Source: Candidatus Altimarinota bacterium (GTDB lineage: Bacteria > Patescibacteriota > Gracilibacteria > BD1-5 > UBA2023). Taken from it: a stretch of 8,597 nt of DNA. The stretch covers positions 1 through 8,597 of the forward strand of contig CALREC010000023.1 in assembly GCA_943355085.1 (NCBI GenBank), given 5' to 3'. Position 1 is the first letter of the stretch. Every line of letters begins with the position of its first letter. Below, piece by piece: positions 1 through 6,960 of the stretch. The position numbers and the translations under genes are program-made. The notes under the pieces were generated by a model. It was given only the letters and a program-made list of their open reading frames with translations. It did no database searches and was not told where the DNA came from.

Positions 1-644
1 TGGTCTATGAGTGATTGAAAGGCAGAAATATAGTCTGTCAGGTCTCGATAATAATCAAGGTGATCAAGATCAATATTGGTAATAACAGTAATATAAGGCC
101 GATAGGCAAGAAATGCTCGCTTGTACTCACAAGCTTCGATAACAAAAAAAGGAGAATCTTCTATGTGTATATTGGAGTTTCCAAGCTCTGGTACCTGTGT
201 TCCGACGAGCACAGAGCCACCGATACTCGAACCAGCAAGCATAACTCCGGTCATAGCAGTCGTAGTAGATTTACCATGACTTCCAGTAATAGCAATGCAT
301 TTTTTTGCATTTACTATATGAGCAAGGGCATCAGGATAAGAAACCAGAGGAATATTTTTTTCAAATCATGCAATCATTTCAACATTATTTCTATACCCCT
401 CCTCAAAACTATTTGCCGTACCGAGAACTGCCTTGGTATAAATAATTTGATCAATATCAGAAGAAATATTTTTTTCACTGTGCCCGATCGAAATATCCAT
501 CCCCTCATCTCTCAGGAGATCAATCAAATCAGAATCACTATCACTTGAACCCGAGATAGTATATCCAAGATCTTTATAATACCTTGCAATAGCGGAAATA
601 CCGATACCTCCTATCCCGATAAAATGATAATGTATTGTTGTCAT
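1..644 (-). CDS. murC: UDP-N-acetylmuramate--L-alanine ligase (MurC), 3' part outside the window
   Basis: Adds L-alanine to UDP-MurNAc with ATP in the cytoplasm, the first step of the peptidoglycan peptide stem. The first 214 residues are visible, from an ATG at 642-644; the family is about 450-470 aa, so over half lies beyond position 1. Seen: an N-terminal nucleotide-type loop GIGGIG (residues 10-15), the Mur ligase ATP loop TGSHGKSTTT (about 120-129), an EACEY motif and TNIDLDHLDYY, all typical of MurC. An in-frame TGA at 366-368 (residue 93) would truncate the protein under the standard code; read as Gly it joins the two halves without a shift. No Shine-Dalgarno precedes the start (the upstream 20 nt are nearly all A/T). 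The gene is divergent from the small gene starting at 769. Assignment is secure; the only uncertainty is the unseen C-terminus. Confidence 0.95.
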
Positions 645-709
645 AAAATGAAAAAATGATATATAACTGAGAGAAGTCTATAGAAAGCACCAAAAAATAC
701 AAAAAAAAA

Positions 710-737
710 TTGACAAATAGATTGAAATGCATAAAAG
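710..737 (+). promoter_or_regulatory. Candidate promoter of the 112-aa hypothetical gene
   Basis: A perfect -35 box TTGACA (710-715) is followed after 16 nt by TAAAAG (732-737), a weak -10 with 4 of 6 consensus bases. It lies about 30 nt upstream of the GTG start at 769, in the 124-nt divergent gap after murC. Moderate support, since the -10 is poor. Confidence 0.45.
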
Positions 738-756
738 AATGAGGCTTTTTTAACAA

Positions 757-762
757 AAGGAG
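757..762 (+). promoter_or_regulatory. Shine-Dalgarno AAGGAG deciding the GTG start at 769
   Basis: AAGGAG sits 6 nt before the GTG at 769-771. It is the only strong Shine-Dalgarno found in front of a gene start in this window and is the main reason for choosing this GTG over the internal ATG at 880. Confidence 0.6.
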
Positions 763-768
763 ATAATA

Positions 769-1107
769 GTGAAAAATTGTTCATGGTCGAAGGTCAACAA
801 GAGTGGGATAGTCTCATTTGGTTTTCAGTTCAGAAAAAATAATCTCTGTATTATAGTACCACAATTCATTGTACAAAACATGGATTTTTGGGTATCACTG
901 ATCAACAATACACCAAAAATACATCATGATAATGTACATGAGAAACGCTTAAAAGAAGCTGTTAATCAGCCGAACGGACGCGTTGTCAAGAGAGGAAAAA
1001 ATCTTGTACCACTCGATGAAGACGCGGCAACTCTGCTTTGTCGGATGAAAGTACCTATGGCAGAAACACAACGCACAATCTCTATTAAAAATGTGATAGC
1101 AGAGTAA
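769..1107 (+). CDS. Hypothetical protein, 112 aa
   Basis: Not recognised. The frame is open from a TAA at 751-753 to a TAA at 1105-1107 and contains no TGA. Support for a real gene is positional: a TTGACA box upstream, an AAGGAG 6 nt before the GTG start, and a strong intrinsic terminator 23 nt after the stop, which together make a single-gene transcription unit. The N-terminal half is rich in hydrophobic and aromatic residues (IVSFGFQF, LCIIVPQFIV) without a clear signal peptide or membrane helix. The C-terminal half is basic (EKRLKEAV, GRVVKRGKN) and then acidic (PLDEDAA). There are three Cys without a paired metal motif. It is divergent from murC and upstream of recA but separated from recA by the terminator. 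A later start at ATG 880 is possible. No function can be proposed. Confidence 0.6.
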   Translation: MKNCSWSKVNKSGIVSFGFQFRKNNLCIIVPQFIVQNMDFWVSLINNTPKIHHDNVHEKRLKEAVNQPNGRVVKRGKNLVPLDEDAATLLCRMKVPMAETQRTISIKNVIAE

Positions 1108-1130
1108 AAAAAAATAGGGGGGGAATCCAA

Positions 1131-1158
1131 AAAAACGGCTCAATCTTGAGCCGTTTTT
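1131..1158 (+). terminator. Intrinsic terminator after the 112-aa gene
   Basis: A perfect 12-bp stem, AAAAACGGCTCA (1131-1142) with TGAGCCGTTTTT (1147-1158), closes a 4-nt loop and ends in five T. The A-rich left arm means it could also act on minus-strand transcripts. It isolates the upstream gene from recA. Confidence 0.9.
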
Positions 1159-1170
1159 ATCTATTTTTCA

Positions 1171-1182
1171 GAGCATGTGCTC
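1171..1182. promoter_or_regulatory. Short dyad GAGC-N4-GCTC upstream of recA
   Basis: GAGC (1171-1174) and GCTC (1179-1182) form a 4-bp (5 bp with a 2-nt loop) dyad about 45 nt upstream of the recA -35 box, followed by five T. It resembles the geometry of Gram-positive LexA boxes (GAAC-N4-GTTC) but not their bases, and could equally be a minor second terminator hairpin. Weak support. Confidence 0.2.
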
Positions 1183-1225
1183 ATTTTTACATAAATAGTA
1201 AATTCTGTAAAAGTATGAAAAATAT

Positions 1226-1253
1226 TTGCAATCAGAAAAAAATTACATATACT
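1226..1253 (+). promoter_or_regulatory. Candidate recA promoter
   Basis: TTGCAA (1226-1231, 4 of 6 of the -35 consensus), a 16-nt spacer and TATACT (1248-1253, 5 of 6 of the -10 consensus) lie just before recA. The expected transcript start near 1260 would leave a leader of about 25 nt with no Shine-Dalgarno. The 16-nt spacing and TTGC-type -35 recur upstream of the next gene. Confidence 0.55.
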
Positions 1254-1284
1254 CACTTGTGTATATTTCTTTACATCACATTTT

Positions 1285-2268
1285 ATGGTAGATAATAAAA
1301 AAGAGGCACTCAATGCTGCTCTCGCAATGATTGAAAAACAATTTTGAGCTGGTTCTGTTATGAAACTTGGGGATCAACAAGCCATCAAGGTTGAGATGAT
1401 AGGATCTGGATCTATAGCCCTTGATAGGGCCCTCGGAGGTGGATATCCAAAAGGACGAATTGTAGAAATCTATGGACCTGAGTCATCTGGAAAAACTACC
1501 CTCACACTTCATGCTATCGCAGAGGTTCAGAAGCTCGGTGGAACGGCTGCTTTTATCGATGCAGAGCATGCTCTGGATCCAGAATATGCTAAAAAAATTG
1601 GTGTTAATGTTGATGAACTTATCATATCTCAGCCCGATTATGGAGAACAAGCTCTCGAGATTGTAGATGCGCTTGTGCGGTCCAATGCCGTAGACCTCAT
1701 AGTCATAGACTCTGTTGCCGCACTCGTACCAAAGGCAGAAATCGAGGGAAATATGGGAGATTCTTTTATGGGCCTTCAGGCTCGTCTCATGAGTCAGGCT
1801 CTCCGAAAAATTACCGGGGTGATTTCTAAGTCCAACTGTACTGTCATATTCATCAACCAGAGTCGTATGAAAATCTGAGTGATGTTTGGAAGTCCCGAGA
1901 CCACTACAGGATGAAATGCTCTCAAGTTCTACGCATCTCAACGCATAGATATACGTCGCAAAGAAAAACTCGAAAGTGGAACAGGAGATGATAAAGAAAC
2001 CACCGGAAATAAAGTAAAAGTCAAAGTGGTAAAAAATAAAATCGCGCCTCCATTCAAGGAAGTCGAGATTGATGTACTCTTTAATGAAGGAATATCTCTT
2101 GAAGGGGAAATAGTTGATATAGGAACGACGATGGAGATCATAAAAAAAGCAGGGGCGTTCTATTCGTATGGAGATATTAAGCTCGGTCAGGGTCGTGAGA
2201 ATGCCCGCCAATTTCTGAAAGAAAATACTGCCATTGCCAACGAGATAGAAAAGAAAATCCGAGCGTAA
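1285..2268 (+). CDS. recA: Recombinase RecA, 327 aa, with three UGA-encoded glycines
   Basis: ATP-dependent strand-exchange protein of homologous recombination and DNA-damage response; forms filaments on single-stranded DNA. The start is ATG 1285, giving the usual N-terminus ending in [14 protein letters not shown]. Walker [10 protein letters not shown] is at residues 64-72, Walker B LIVID at 138-142, and the L2 region [13 protein letters not shown] at about 191-203. In-frame TGA codons at 1345-1347 (residue 21), 1876-1878 (residue 198) and 1912-1914 (residue 210) each stand where RecA proteins have a highly conserved Gly (EKQFG, RMKIG, TTTGG), the best evidence in the window for UGA=Gly. INQSR has Ser where INQ(I/L)R is usual. 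The protein ends at KKIRA, so it lacks a long acidic C-terminal tail like that of E. coli. No terminator follows; the next gene has its own promoter 2 nt after the stop. Confidence 0.98.
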
Positions 2269-2269
2269 T

Positions 2270-2297
2270 TTGCTTTTTATTATGTTCATGGTATAAT
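2270..2297 (+). promoter_or_regulatory. Extended -10 promoter of the 96-aa gene
   Basis: A perfect -10 TATAAT (2292-2297) carries the extended element TG at 2289-2290. A weak -35 TTGCTT (2270-2275) lies 16 nt upstream. Transcription should start near 2304, leaving a leader of about 23 nt before ATG 2327. The -10 box lies inside the inverted repeat at 2290-2322. Confidence 0.65.
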
Positions 2298-2322
2298 CAG
2301 AAATATTATATTTGATTATACC
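2290..2322. repeat. Long inverted repeat over the -10 box and leader
   Basis: GGTATAATCA (2290-2299) is a perfect inverted copy of TGATTATACC (2313-2322). Inside them AATA (2302-2305) pairs with TATT (2309-2312) across a TTA loop, so the whole forms a 14-bp stem with one 2-nt GA bulge. The left arm contains the -10 box; the right arm ends 4 nt before the ATG at 2327. It could be an operator or a 3' hairpin for recA, whose stop is 21 nt upstream; it lacks the T-run of a standard terminator. Confidence 0.7.
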
Positions 2323-2326
2323 AAAT

Positions 2327-2617
2327 ATGTCAGAAAATAAATGATTATCCCCCATAGAAATAGTCGAACCAGAAAGTCCGACTATTTCTCATGAGATCAA
2401 ACAAATCATAGACGAAACGCATGCGGGAGCAATGAGCGAACTTCCAAAAATAGAATCAGATCAAACAAATTTGGTTCGTATAACTGCTCGTGCCATACGA
2501 ACAACGCTCTCGGGACTCATGGGGAATGAGCTTGATCCAACAAAATATTCCGATCTTACTTCCGCAATGATAGCTCTCCGTGCGTCAAATGACAAGAAAT
2601 TTGAACAAAAAGCATAG
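2327..2617 (+). CDS. Hypothetical protein, 96 aa
   Basis: Not recognised. ATG 2327 opens a frame with one TGA (2342-2344, residue 6, read as Gly) and a TAG stop at 2615-2617. Without recoding, only a 61-residue C-terminal piece from ATG 2432 would be seen. The first 35 or so residues are rich in Pro, Glu and Ile (SPIEIVEPESPTIS). The rest looks helical and includes TARAIRTTLSGLMG and SDLTSAMIALRAS, ending in a lysine-rich tail. No signal peptide, membrane helix or metal motif. It has a strong promoter and a probable operator hairpin, follows recA by 58 nt and precedes the flavoprotein gene by 28 nt, with which it is probably co-transcribed up to the terminator at 3321. A soluble small helical protein is all that can be inferred. 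Confidence 0.8.
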
Positions 2618-2645
2618 CTTACTCTCATGATAGGACTCTCAAAAC

Positions 2646-3320
2646 ATGCAACAACTTCCCTTTAAGCTCATACAAAAAAACAAGCTCACATACGACGTAT
2701 ACGAGCTTGTTTTTACGACTTCAGACTTCATCTCAGTAGAACCAGGACAATATGTTCTTTTTATGCTCCCAAAATCAAAACTCCGCCGAGCTTATTCTAT
2801 CGGGTATACCGATGGTCAGACTTTTACGTTCATCATCAAACAGCTCGATGGTGGAGTTGGGAGTACTGAAATATGTTCTCTAGAAATCGGAGAAGAGATA
2901 ATAGGGATGGTTCCACTTGGACATTTTGTACTCAAAAATACTCTTGCTCCAAAGCTTTTTATCGGTACCGGAACAGGATTTGCTCCGCTTTATTTTATGA
3001 TCCGAGCTCTTATGGATCTCGGGTCACAAACCCCACTTGTATATGTCTTTGGAATACGTACTATTGCGGATATTTTCTATATCGATGAACTCAATAGGAT
3101 CAAACAAAACTATCCAAAATTTGATTACCAACTATTTCTGAGTCAGGAGGATAGCGAAGATACCATTCGAGGACGAGTGACCGATTTCCTTACAGAAGAA
3201 AATATAAACAATTATGGAGAATTCTATCTTTGTGGAAGTCCTGCCATGGTGAAGGATGCAAGAGGAAAACTGGAACAATTGGGTATCACAAAAGAACAAG
3301 TATTATTTGAGCAGTATTAA
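2646..3320 (+). CDS. Ferredoxin-NADP reductase-like FAD/NAD(P)-binding oxidoreductase, 224 aa
   Basis: A minimal two-domain FNR-family flavoprotein: FAD-binding barrel followed by an NAD(P)-binding domain, moving electrons between NAD(P)H and a protein or small acceptor in the cytoplasm. Seen: the FAD motif RAYS (residues 48-51, the RxYS signature), GGVGST (69-74), the pyridine nucleotide loop GTGTGFAP (107-114) and LCGSPAMV (205-212). It ends in FEQY; a C-terminal aromatic residue stacking on the flavin is common in bacterial FNRs. No [2Fe-2S] ferredoxin domain is fused, and no Cys cluster for an iron-sulfur centre, which argues against PyrK-type subunits. It is the one conserved gene here without a TGA codon. 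The start ATG 2646 has a weak TAGGA 10 nt upstream. The partner is unknown, as no ferredoxin or flavodoxin gene is in view. Confidence 0.85.
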   Translation: MQQLPFKLIQKNKLTYDVYELVFTTSDFISVEPGQYVLFMLPKSKLRRAYSIGYTDGQTFTFIIKQLDGGVGSTEICSLEIGEEIIGMVPLGHFVLKNTLAPKLFIGTGTGFAPLYFMIRALMDLGSQTPLVYVFGIRTIADIFYIDELNRIKQNYPKFDYQLFLSQEDSEDTIRGRVTDFLTEENINNYGEFYLCGSPAMVKDARGKLEQLGITKEQVLFEQY

Positions 3321-3350
3321 AAAATCTCTCCCGAATTCGGGAGAGATTTT
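3321..3350. terminator. Bidirectional terminator between converging FNR-like gene and serS
   Basis: A perfect 13-bp stem, AAAATCTCTCCCG (3321-3333) with CGGGAGAGATTTT (3338-3350), closes an AATT loop, with A-runs on the left and T-runs on the right. The plus-strand stop (3318-3320) touches it and the serS stop is 12 nt to the right, so one hairpin serves both converging transcripts. Confidence 0.95.
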
Positions 3351-3362
3351 TTCTATCTGGGA

Positions 3363-4661
3363 TTATAATACCGTTTTTCCTCACATATAGTTCTGTAATA
3401 CCTTGGGAATTCTGACAGTCATATTTTCATTCTGGTAATTCTCTATAATGGCAACAAGGGCGCGTCCACATGCAAATGCTGTTGCATCATTGGTATGAAC
3501 CAGCTCTACTTCGCCAGTAGAACGTCGTACGCGTGTCTGGAGTCGTCGTGACTGGTAGTCGGTCATATAGTCTGCCGTATGCGTCTCTCGGTACTTATTT
3601 TGAGCTGGAAGCCATGCCTCTATGTCAGAGCCTTTTGCATTTGGCTTACCGATGTCAAAAGTACATTTCTGGAGTTTTTGATAGGGGATTTCCAATTGCT
3701 GCATGAGGTATTCTTGAATTCCTGAAAAAAGCAAATGTTCATCATGTGCTGTATCTGCGGTTGCAAAACTTTCCATCTCCATCTTGTCGAACTGGTGCAT
3801 TCGGATTATACCCTCCATATCTTTTCCATACGTTCCGGCTTCTCAGCGAAAACTTGTCGCATATCCGAGATATCGAACCGGCATTTCTCGTTCTTCGAAA
3901 ATCTCGCCCGCATACATAGAACCGAGGACATGCTCAGCGGACCCCTGGAGCCAGAGATCTTGTCCTTCTATCTTATAGCGATCCTCTCTTGGCTCGAGGC
4001 GATCCATAGCCTCATATGGAGCCGTTTTGATCATCAGCGGAGGGAGGATCGGAGTGAATGGTTTAGAACAAATATTGAGTCCATGCTCAGCAATGATTGA
4101 AGTGATCACTTTTTCATCACCAAGAGTATCCATGACCCAGTTAATGAGAGCAAATTGGAGTCGTACCAAATCTCCTTTGAGATATGCAAAACGACTTCCT
4201 GCAATATTTGCTGCTCGTTCTTTGTCAAGCCATCCCCGTGCATTCGCAATATCGGCATGATTCTTCACTGGAAAGCTGAAAGTTGGCAGAATCCCCCATT
4301 GTCGAACCACCACATTTTCATCCTCAGTAAGACCGACTGGAGTGTCGGACGTGGGGATATTTGGAATCTTCTTATAGAGTGCAAGAAACTCTGCTTCGAT
4401 GATCTCTGATTCCTCCTCCAAAATCTGAAGTTGCTCTTTGAGAGCTTTCGATTTCTCGATCAGAGCAGGTTCTGGTTTTCCTTTCCCCATGGCGTCAGAA
4501 ATCTTGTTTCTCTCTGCACGAATCTCATCGAGGTTTTGTTTGAGAGGAATACGCTTCATATCAAGCTCGATAACACGATCAAGATCGACTCTCGTAACTT
4601 TATCATGGAGAGCTTTGCGAACAAGTTCTGGATTATTCCGGAGGATTTTGATATCAATCAT
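3363..4661 (-). CDS. serS: Seryl-tRNA synthetase (SerRS), 432 aa
   Basis: Class II synthetase that charges tRNA-Ser. The first 110 or so residues are the charged helical tRNA-binding arm, starting MIDIKILRNN at ATG 4659-4661; an upstream TTG at 4685 only adds an unlikely leader. Motif 2 reads FRGEAGTYGKD (from residue 271) and motif 3 GRALVAIIENYQ (399-410). TGA at 3843-3845 gives Gly273 within motif 2, and TGA at 3381-3383 gives Gly427 near the C-terminus, NYMGGKTVL. The usual serine-binding TAE reads SAE here (241-243), a conservative change. Length fits the family. It follows gmk on the same strand after 167 nt with a probable own promoter, and ends at the shared terminator at 3321-3350. 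No T-box signature is seen in the leader. Confidence 0.97.
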
Positions 4662-4799
4662 AAACAAGAAAATAATAAGACACAAGAAGAAATTTTATGT
4701 CGACGTGTATACAGCCCTGGAATCCTTAACACTGATAATTGGCTTTGTATTCAGAAGAAACATAAACTCTCTTTAGGTGTGAGAGATAAGACAGTCTGT

Positions 4800-4826
4800 A
4801 TTATAGGGAAAAACAAGAGAAAGCAA
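4800..4826 (-). promoter_or_regulatory. Candidate serS promoter
   Basis: On the minus strand TTGCTT (4826-4821), a 15-nt spacer and a perfect TATAAT (4805-4800) overlap the end of the gmk region. This predicts a serS leader of about 130 nt. The context TCCCTATAATAC is repeated exactly in the gmk upstream region. Confidence 0.5.
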
Positions 4827-4828
4827 GG

Positions 4829-5410
4829 TTATTTCGAGAAAATAATCGATGCGAGTTTTTCGAGTGTTTCCTCCAGGGTAGTATTGATAATTTTATAATC
4901 ATAAAAATCTTGTTCTTCCATCTCTACGAGAGCACTTGCAAGACGAAGTTCCAAGTGATCTGCTTTTTCTGTACCACGCATAGAGAGTCTATTCCTGAGC
5001 TCTTCTATGGAAGGCGGAAGGAGAAAAAAAGTCTGCACCCGATAGGTGCGATGTTCAAGAACTGGTTTCAAGTGAACCATTCATTGTGGATCGACAATAT
5101 ACAACGGATATTTACCGAGCTCTAAAATGCGCTCAAGTTCAGAAAATGTAGAGCCATAATAATTACCATGGACCAGGGCATATTCTATCATCTCTCATGA
5201 TTCAATACGTGATTGAAACTCACTGCGAGACAAAAAATAATAGTGCTGGCCATCTACCTCACCCACTCTCCTGGCTCGGGTGGTAGTTGTTACGATTTTC
5301 TCGAGTTGATCTGAATGCTTTTCATGAAGAGATTCCCAGACAGTTGTTTTTCCAACTCCTGATGGTCACGAAAGAATGAGTATGTTTGCAGAGGCTAGGA
5401 TCAAGGACAT
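4829..5410 (-). CDS. gmk: Guanylate kinase, 193 aa
   Basis: Phosphorylates GMP to GDP with ATP, essential for guanine nucleotide supply. Start ATG 5408-5410, stop TAA 4829-4831; the length is typical. Seen: P-loop GPSGVGKT at residues 15-22, the GMP-binding segment TTTTRARRVGEVDGQHYYFL (41-60), VDPQGMVHLK (about 106-115) and FLLPPS followed by a Ser/Arg-rich lid. TGA codons at 5366-5368 (Gly15, first residue of the P-loop), 5195-5197 (Gly72 in ESGEMIEY) and 5081-5083 (Gly110 in DPQG) all fall on positions where this family has Gly. Under the standard code only the last 83 residues would be read. No Shine-Dalgarno. Upstream is a 308-nt gap with a structured element, and downstream is serS. Confidence 0.96.
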
Positions 5411-5493
5411 AAATGATAAAAGGTAAAGTAGTTTTATCTAGAAATATGCGCACAAATGCATGCAGATAGAGGTTTTGTATTATTTAAAGCATC

Positions 5494-5585
5494 CTTCGTA
5501 CGCCGTTGTAACCCCATTTGTATTCCCTCAGGCGATAGTCGCTATCTTATCGGATAGCGTGAGAAGTAGCACGGAAGGTACGAAG
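5494..5585 (-). ncRNA. Candidate structured RNA or palindromic element upstream of gmk
   Basis: A perfect 8-bp outer stem, CTTCGTAC (5494-5501) with GTACGAAG (5578-5585), is continued by CCGT (5503-5506) with ACGG (5571-5574). Inside, CGCTATC (5540-5546) pairs with GATAGCG (5553-5559) around a 6-nt loop, while the preceding GATAG (5534-5538) can pair instead with CTATC (5542-5546). These two hairpins exclude each other. The strand is inferred from the TATAAT box at 5682-5677 and from gmk lying downstream. It matches no tRNA, SRP RNA, T-box or riboswitch pattern I know; a dispersed DNA repeat is the main alternative. Confidence 0.4.
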
Positions 5586-5676
5586 ACCATACCATTCTAA
5601 ACCACTTCTTTGAAAGCGTACAAATTGTAGAGAAAAAATCGAGGCAGATGCACGAGCCACAAAAAGATGCCAGAGT

Positions 5677-5682
5677 ATTATA
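5677..5682 (-). promoter_or_regulatory. Candidate -10 box of the gmk transcript
   Basis: A perfect TATAAT on the minus strand in the context TCCCTATAATAC, identical over 12 nt to the serS promoter core. No good -35 at normal spacing. If active, it places the structured element in the transcribed leader of gmk. Confidence 0.35.
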
Positions 5683-5718
5683 GGGATTTTTCAAAAAAGT
5701 ACAGACAAGTTTTTGAAA

Positions 5719-6939
5719 TTATTTTCCTTCTCTCTTTCCCGAGCGACTAAGCCGGATATCATTTGCTATGGCATCTTTTGTATCGTCTTTGGTTTCATGA
5801 AAAAGATTGGAAGCATGTTCTACTTTGGTCACAAAACGATCAAAATCTTTGAGAAGATCGACAAAAATATAGAAAAGCGGCACACCGATCAAAAGCCCAA
5901 CGAATCAGAACATATGCTCAGATACCAGTAAAATCAAAAATGTCAGGAAGACTGGAAGTTCCATATACGAGGATACTATTTTTGGATTGAGATAGTATGC
6001 TTCTACGGCATGTATAAAGCTTATCATTCAGATTATTGCCAATATAACACTTGTTCCACCATAATTGTATCAGATAATCATAATCGGTAAACCAGAAAGA
6101 AAAGTTCCGAGAATGGGCACGAATCCAAATATAAATACTATCACACCCAAGGTTATTATATATGGAAATGCATCTCCTCCATGAAAAAAACTCACCACAA
6201 AAAGACCCAGGACAGTCAGGATCGCATTAGTAAAAGCGATAATGGCCTGAGCTTTGAAAATAAGTCCAAATCCTTTGGTTATTTTCCCAAAAATAATGCT
6301 GTATTCATCATAAAGAAATGAAAAATTTCACCCTTTCATAGTTTCTAGATAGTCTGCTATCTTTCCTTTATCTATAAGAAATATGTAACTGAGTATGAGT
6401 GCGATCACAAATTTGGTCAGAAAAATTCCAATATTTTTAATATTTTCAAATGTTCCTTTTACTATTTCTTGGACAGATGCGGGATTAAATATATTATCGA
6501 GGGTTTTATTGATACCGAGATCCATATTTACGCTTTTTTCCAATTGAGCGATGAATCATTGAATCTGATTTGCGATCGCAGGAGCATCGTTTATGAGACC
6601 TTTCCCTTCCTCAAGCAAGTGAGGAATGAGGGTATAAAAAAGAGATATAACGACTATGATAAAAGCAGTGTAAACGAGCGTAATAACAACAGGAAGAGAT
6701 GAACCAGTACGAAAAAACTTCCTGAGCCATCTATCTGAAATATGGTCACTAAACTGAACCATGCGGAAACTTATATATTTTGCGACATCGAGAAAAAGAT
6801 AGGAAAAAAGGAAAGCTATGAGAAAAATAGCAAGAAAAGATTCCAGAAAATAGATAGCCAGAACAAGAAGTGCTATGGCAAATAGTTTCTGAAAAAAATA
6901 CCGATTAAAAATGAGCTTAAAAAGAAATGGACGTTGCAT
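5719..6939 (-). CDS. AI-2E family (PerM/YdiK-like) membrane transporter, 406 aa
   Basis: Polytopic inner-membrane protein of the AI-2E transporter superfamily; members are linked to autoinducer-2 export or Na+/H+ antiport, but the substrate here cannot be told. Start ATG 6937-6939, stop TAA 5719-5721. Hydrophobic segments lie near residues 16-50, 85-110, 170-193, 233-247, 255-280, 286-310 and 328-365. The C-terminal half has the family signatures PILGTFLSGLP (275-285), HAVEAYYLNPKIV (about 310-322) and FGFVGLLIGVPL (344-355). Five TGA codons (6556-6558, 6328-6330, 6070-6072, 6028-6030, 5905-5907) become Gly128, 204, 290, 304 and 345, and Gly345 lies in the conserved FGxxG. The tail after 365 is charged and cytoplasmic. 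It begins 21 nt after the dnaX stop and is probably co-transcribed with it. Confidence 0.92.
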
Positions 6940-6960
6940 ACAATCTGAAGTAAAAAATAA

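Larger units (their letters stand above)
5411..5718. other. 308-nt intergenic region between the AI-2E-type gene and gmk
   Basis: No convincing gene. It holds a TATAAT box on the minus strand (5682-5677), a 92-nt foldable element (5494-5585) and about 80 nt of AT-rich sequence next to the gmk start. If the box is a promoter, the element lies in a gmk leader of about 260 nt. No terminator with a T-run was found after the AI-2E-type gene. Confidence 0.6.

Noticed and set aside
15..548. Plus-strand 177-codon open frame
   Set aside because: It lies opposite murC, whose motifs are unmistakable; it is basic and Asn/Ile-rich with no recognisable motif.
1360..2268. recA as a frameshifted or truncated pseudogene
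   Set aside because: The breaks are all TGA codons at conserved Gly positions and the reading frame never changes, so recoding explains them.
1483..2355. Minus-strand 290-codon open frame
   Set aside because: Antisense to recA, with low-complexity His/Tyr/Ser-rich translation; recA is certain here.
4662..4828. T-box riboswitch before serS
   Set aside because: The conserved T-box sequence and a downstream terminator/antiterminator pair are missing.
5494..5585. A tRNA with an 8-bp acceptor stem (tRNA-Sec-like)
   Set aside because: No T-arm consensus, anticodon arm or D-arm is found on either strand.
5480..5590. Minus-strand 36-codon frame through the structured element, with one TGA read as Gly, starting MVFVPSVLLLTLSDK
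   Set aside because: Other minus-strand frames across the same stretch also give protein-like peptides, there is no Shine-Dalgarno, and the perfect stem-loop structure explains the sequence better.
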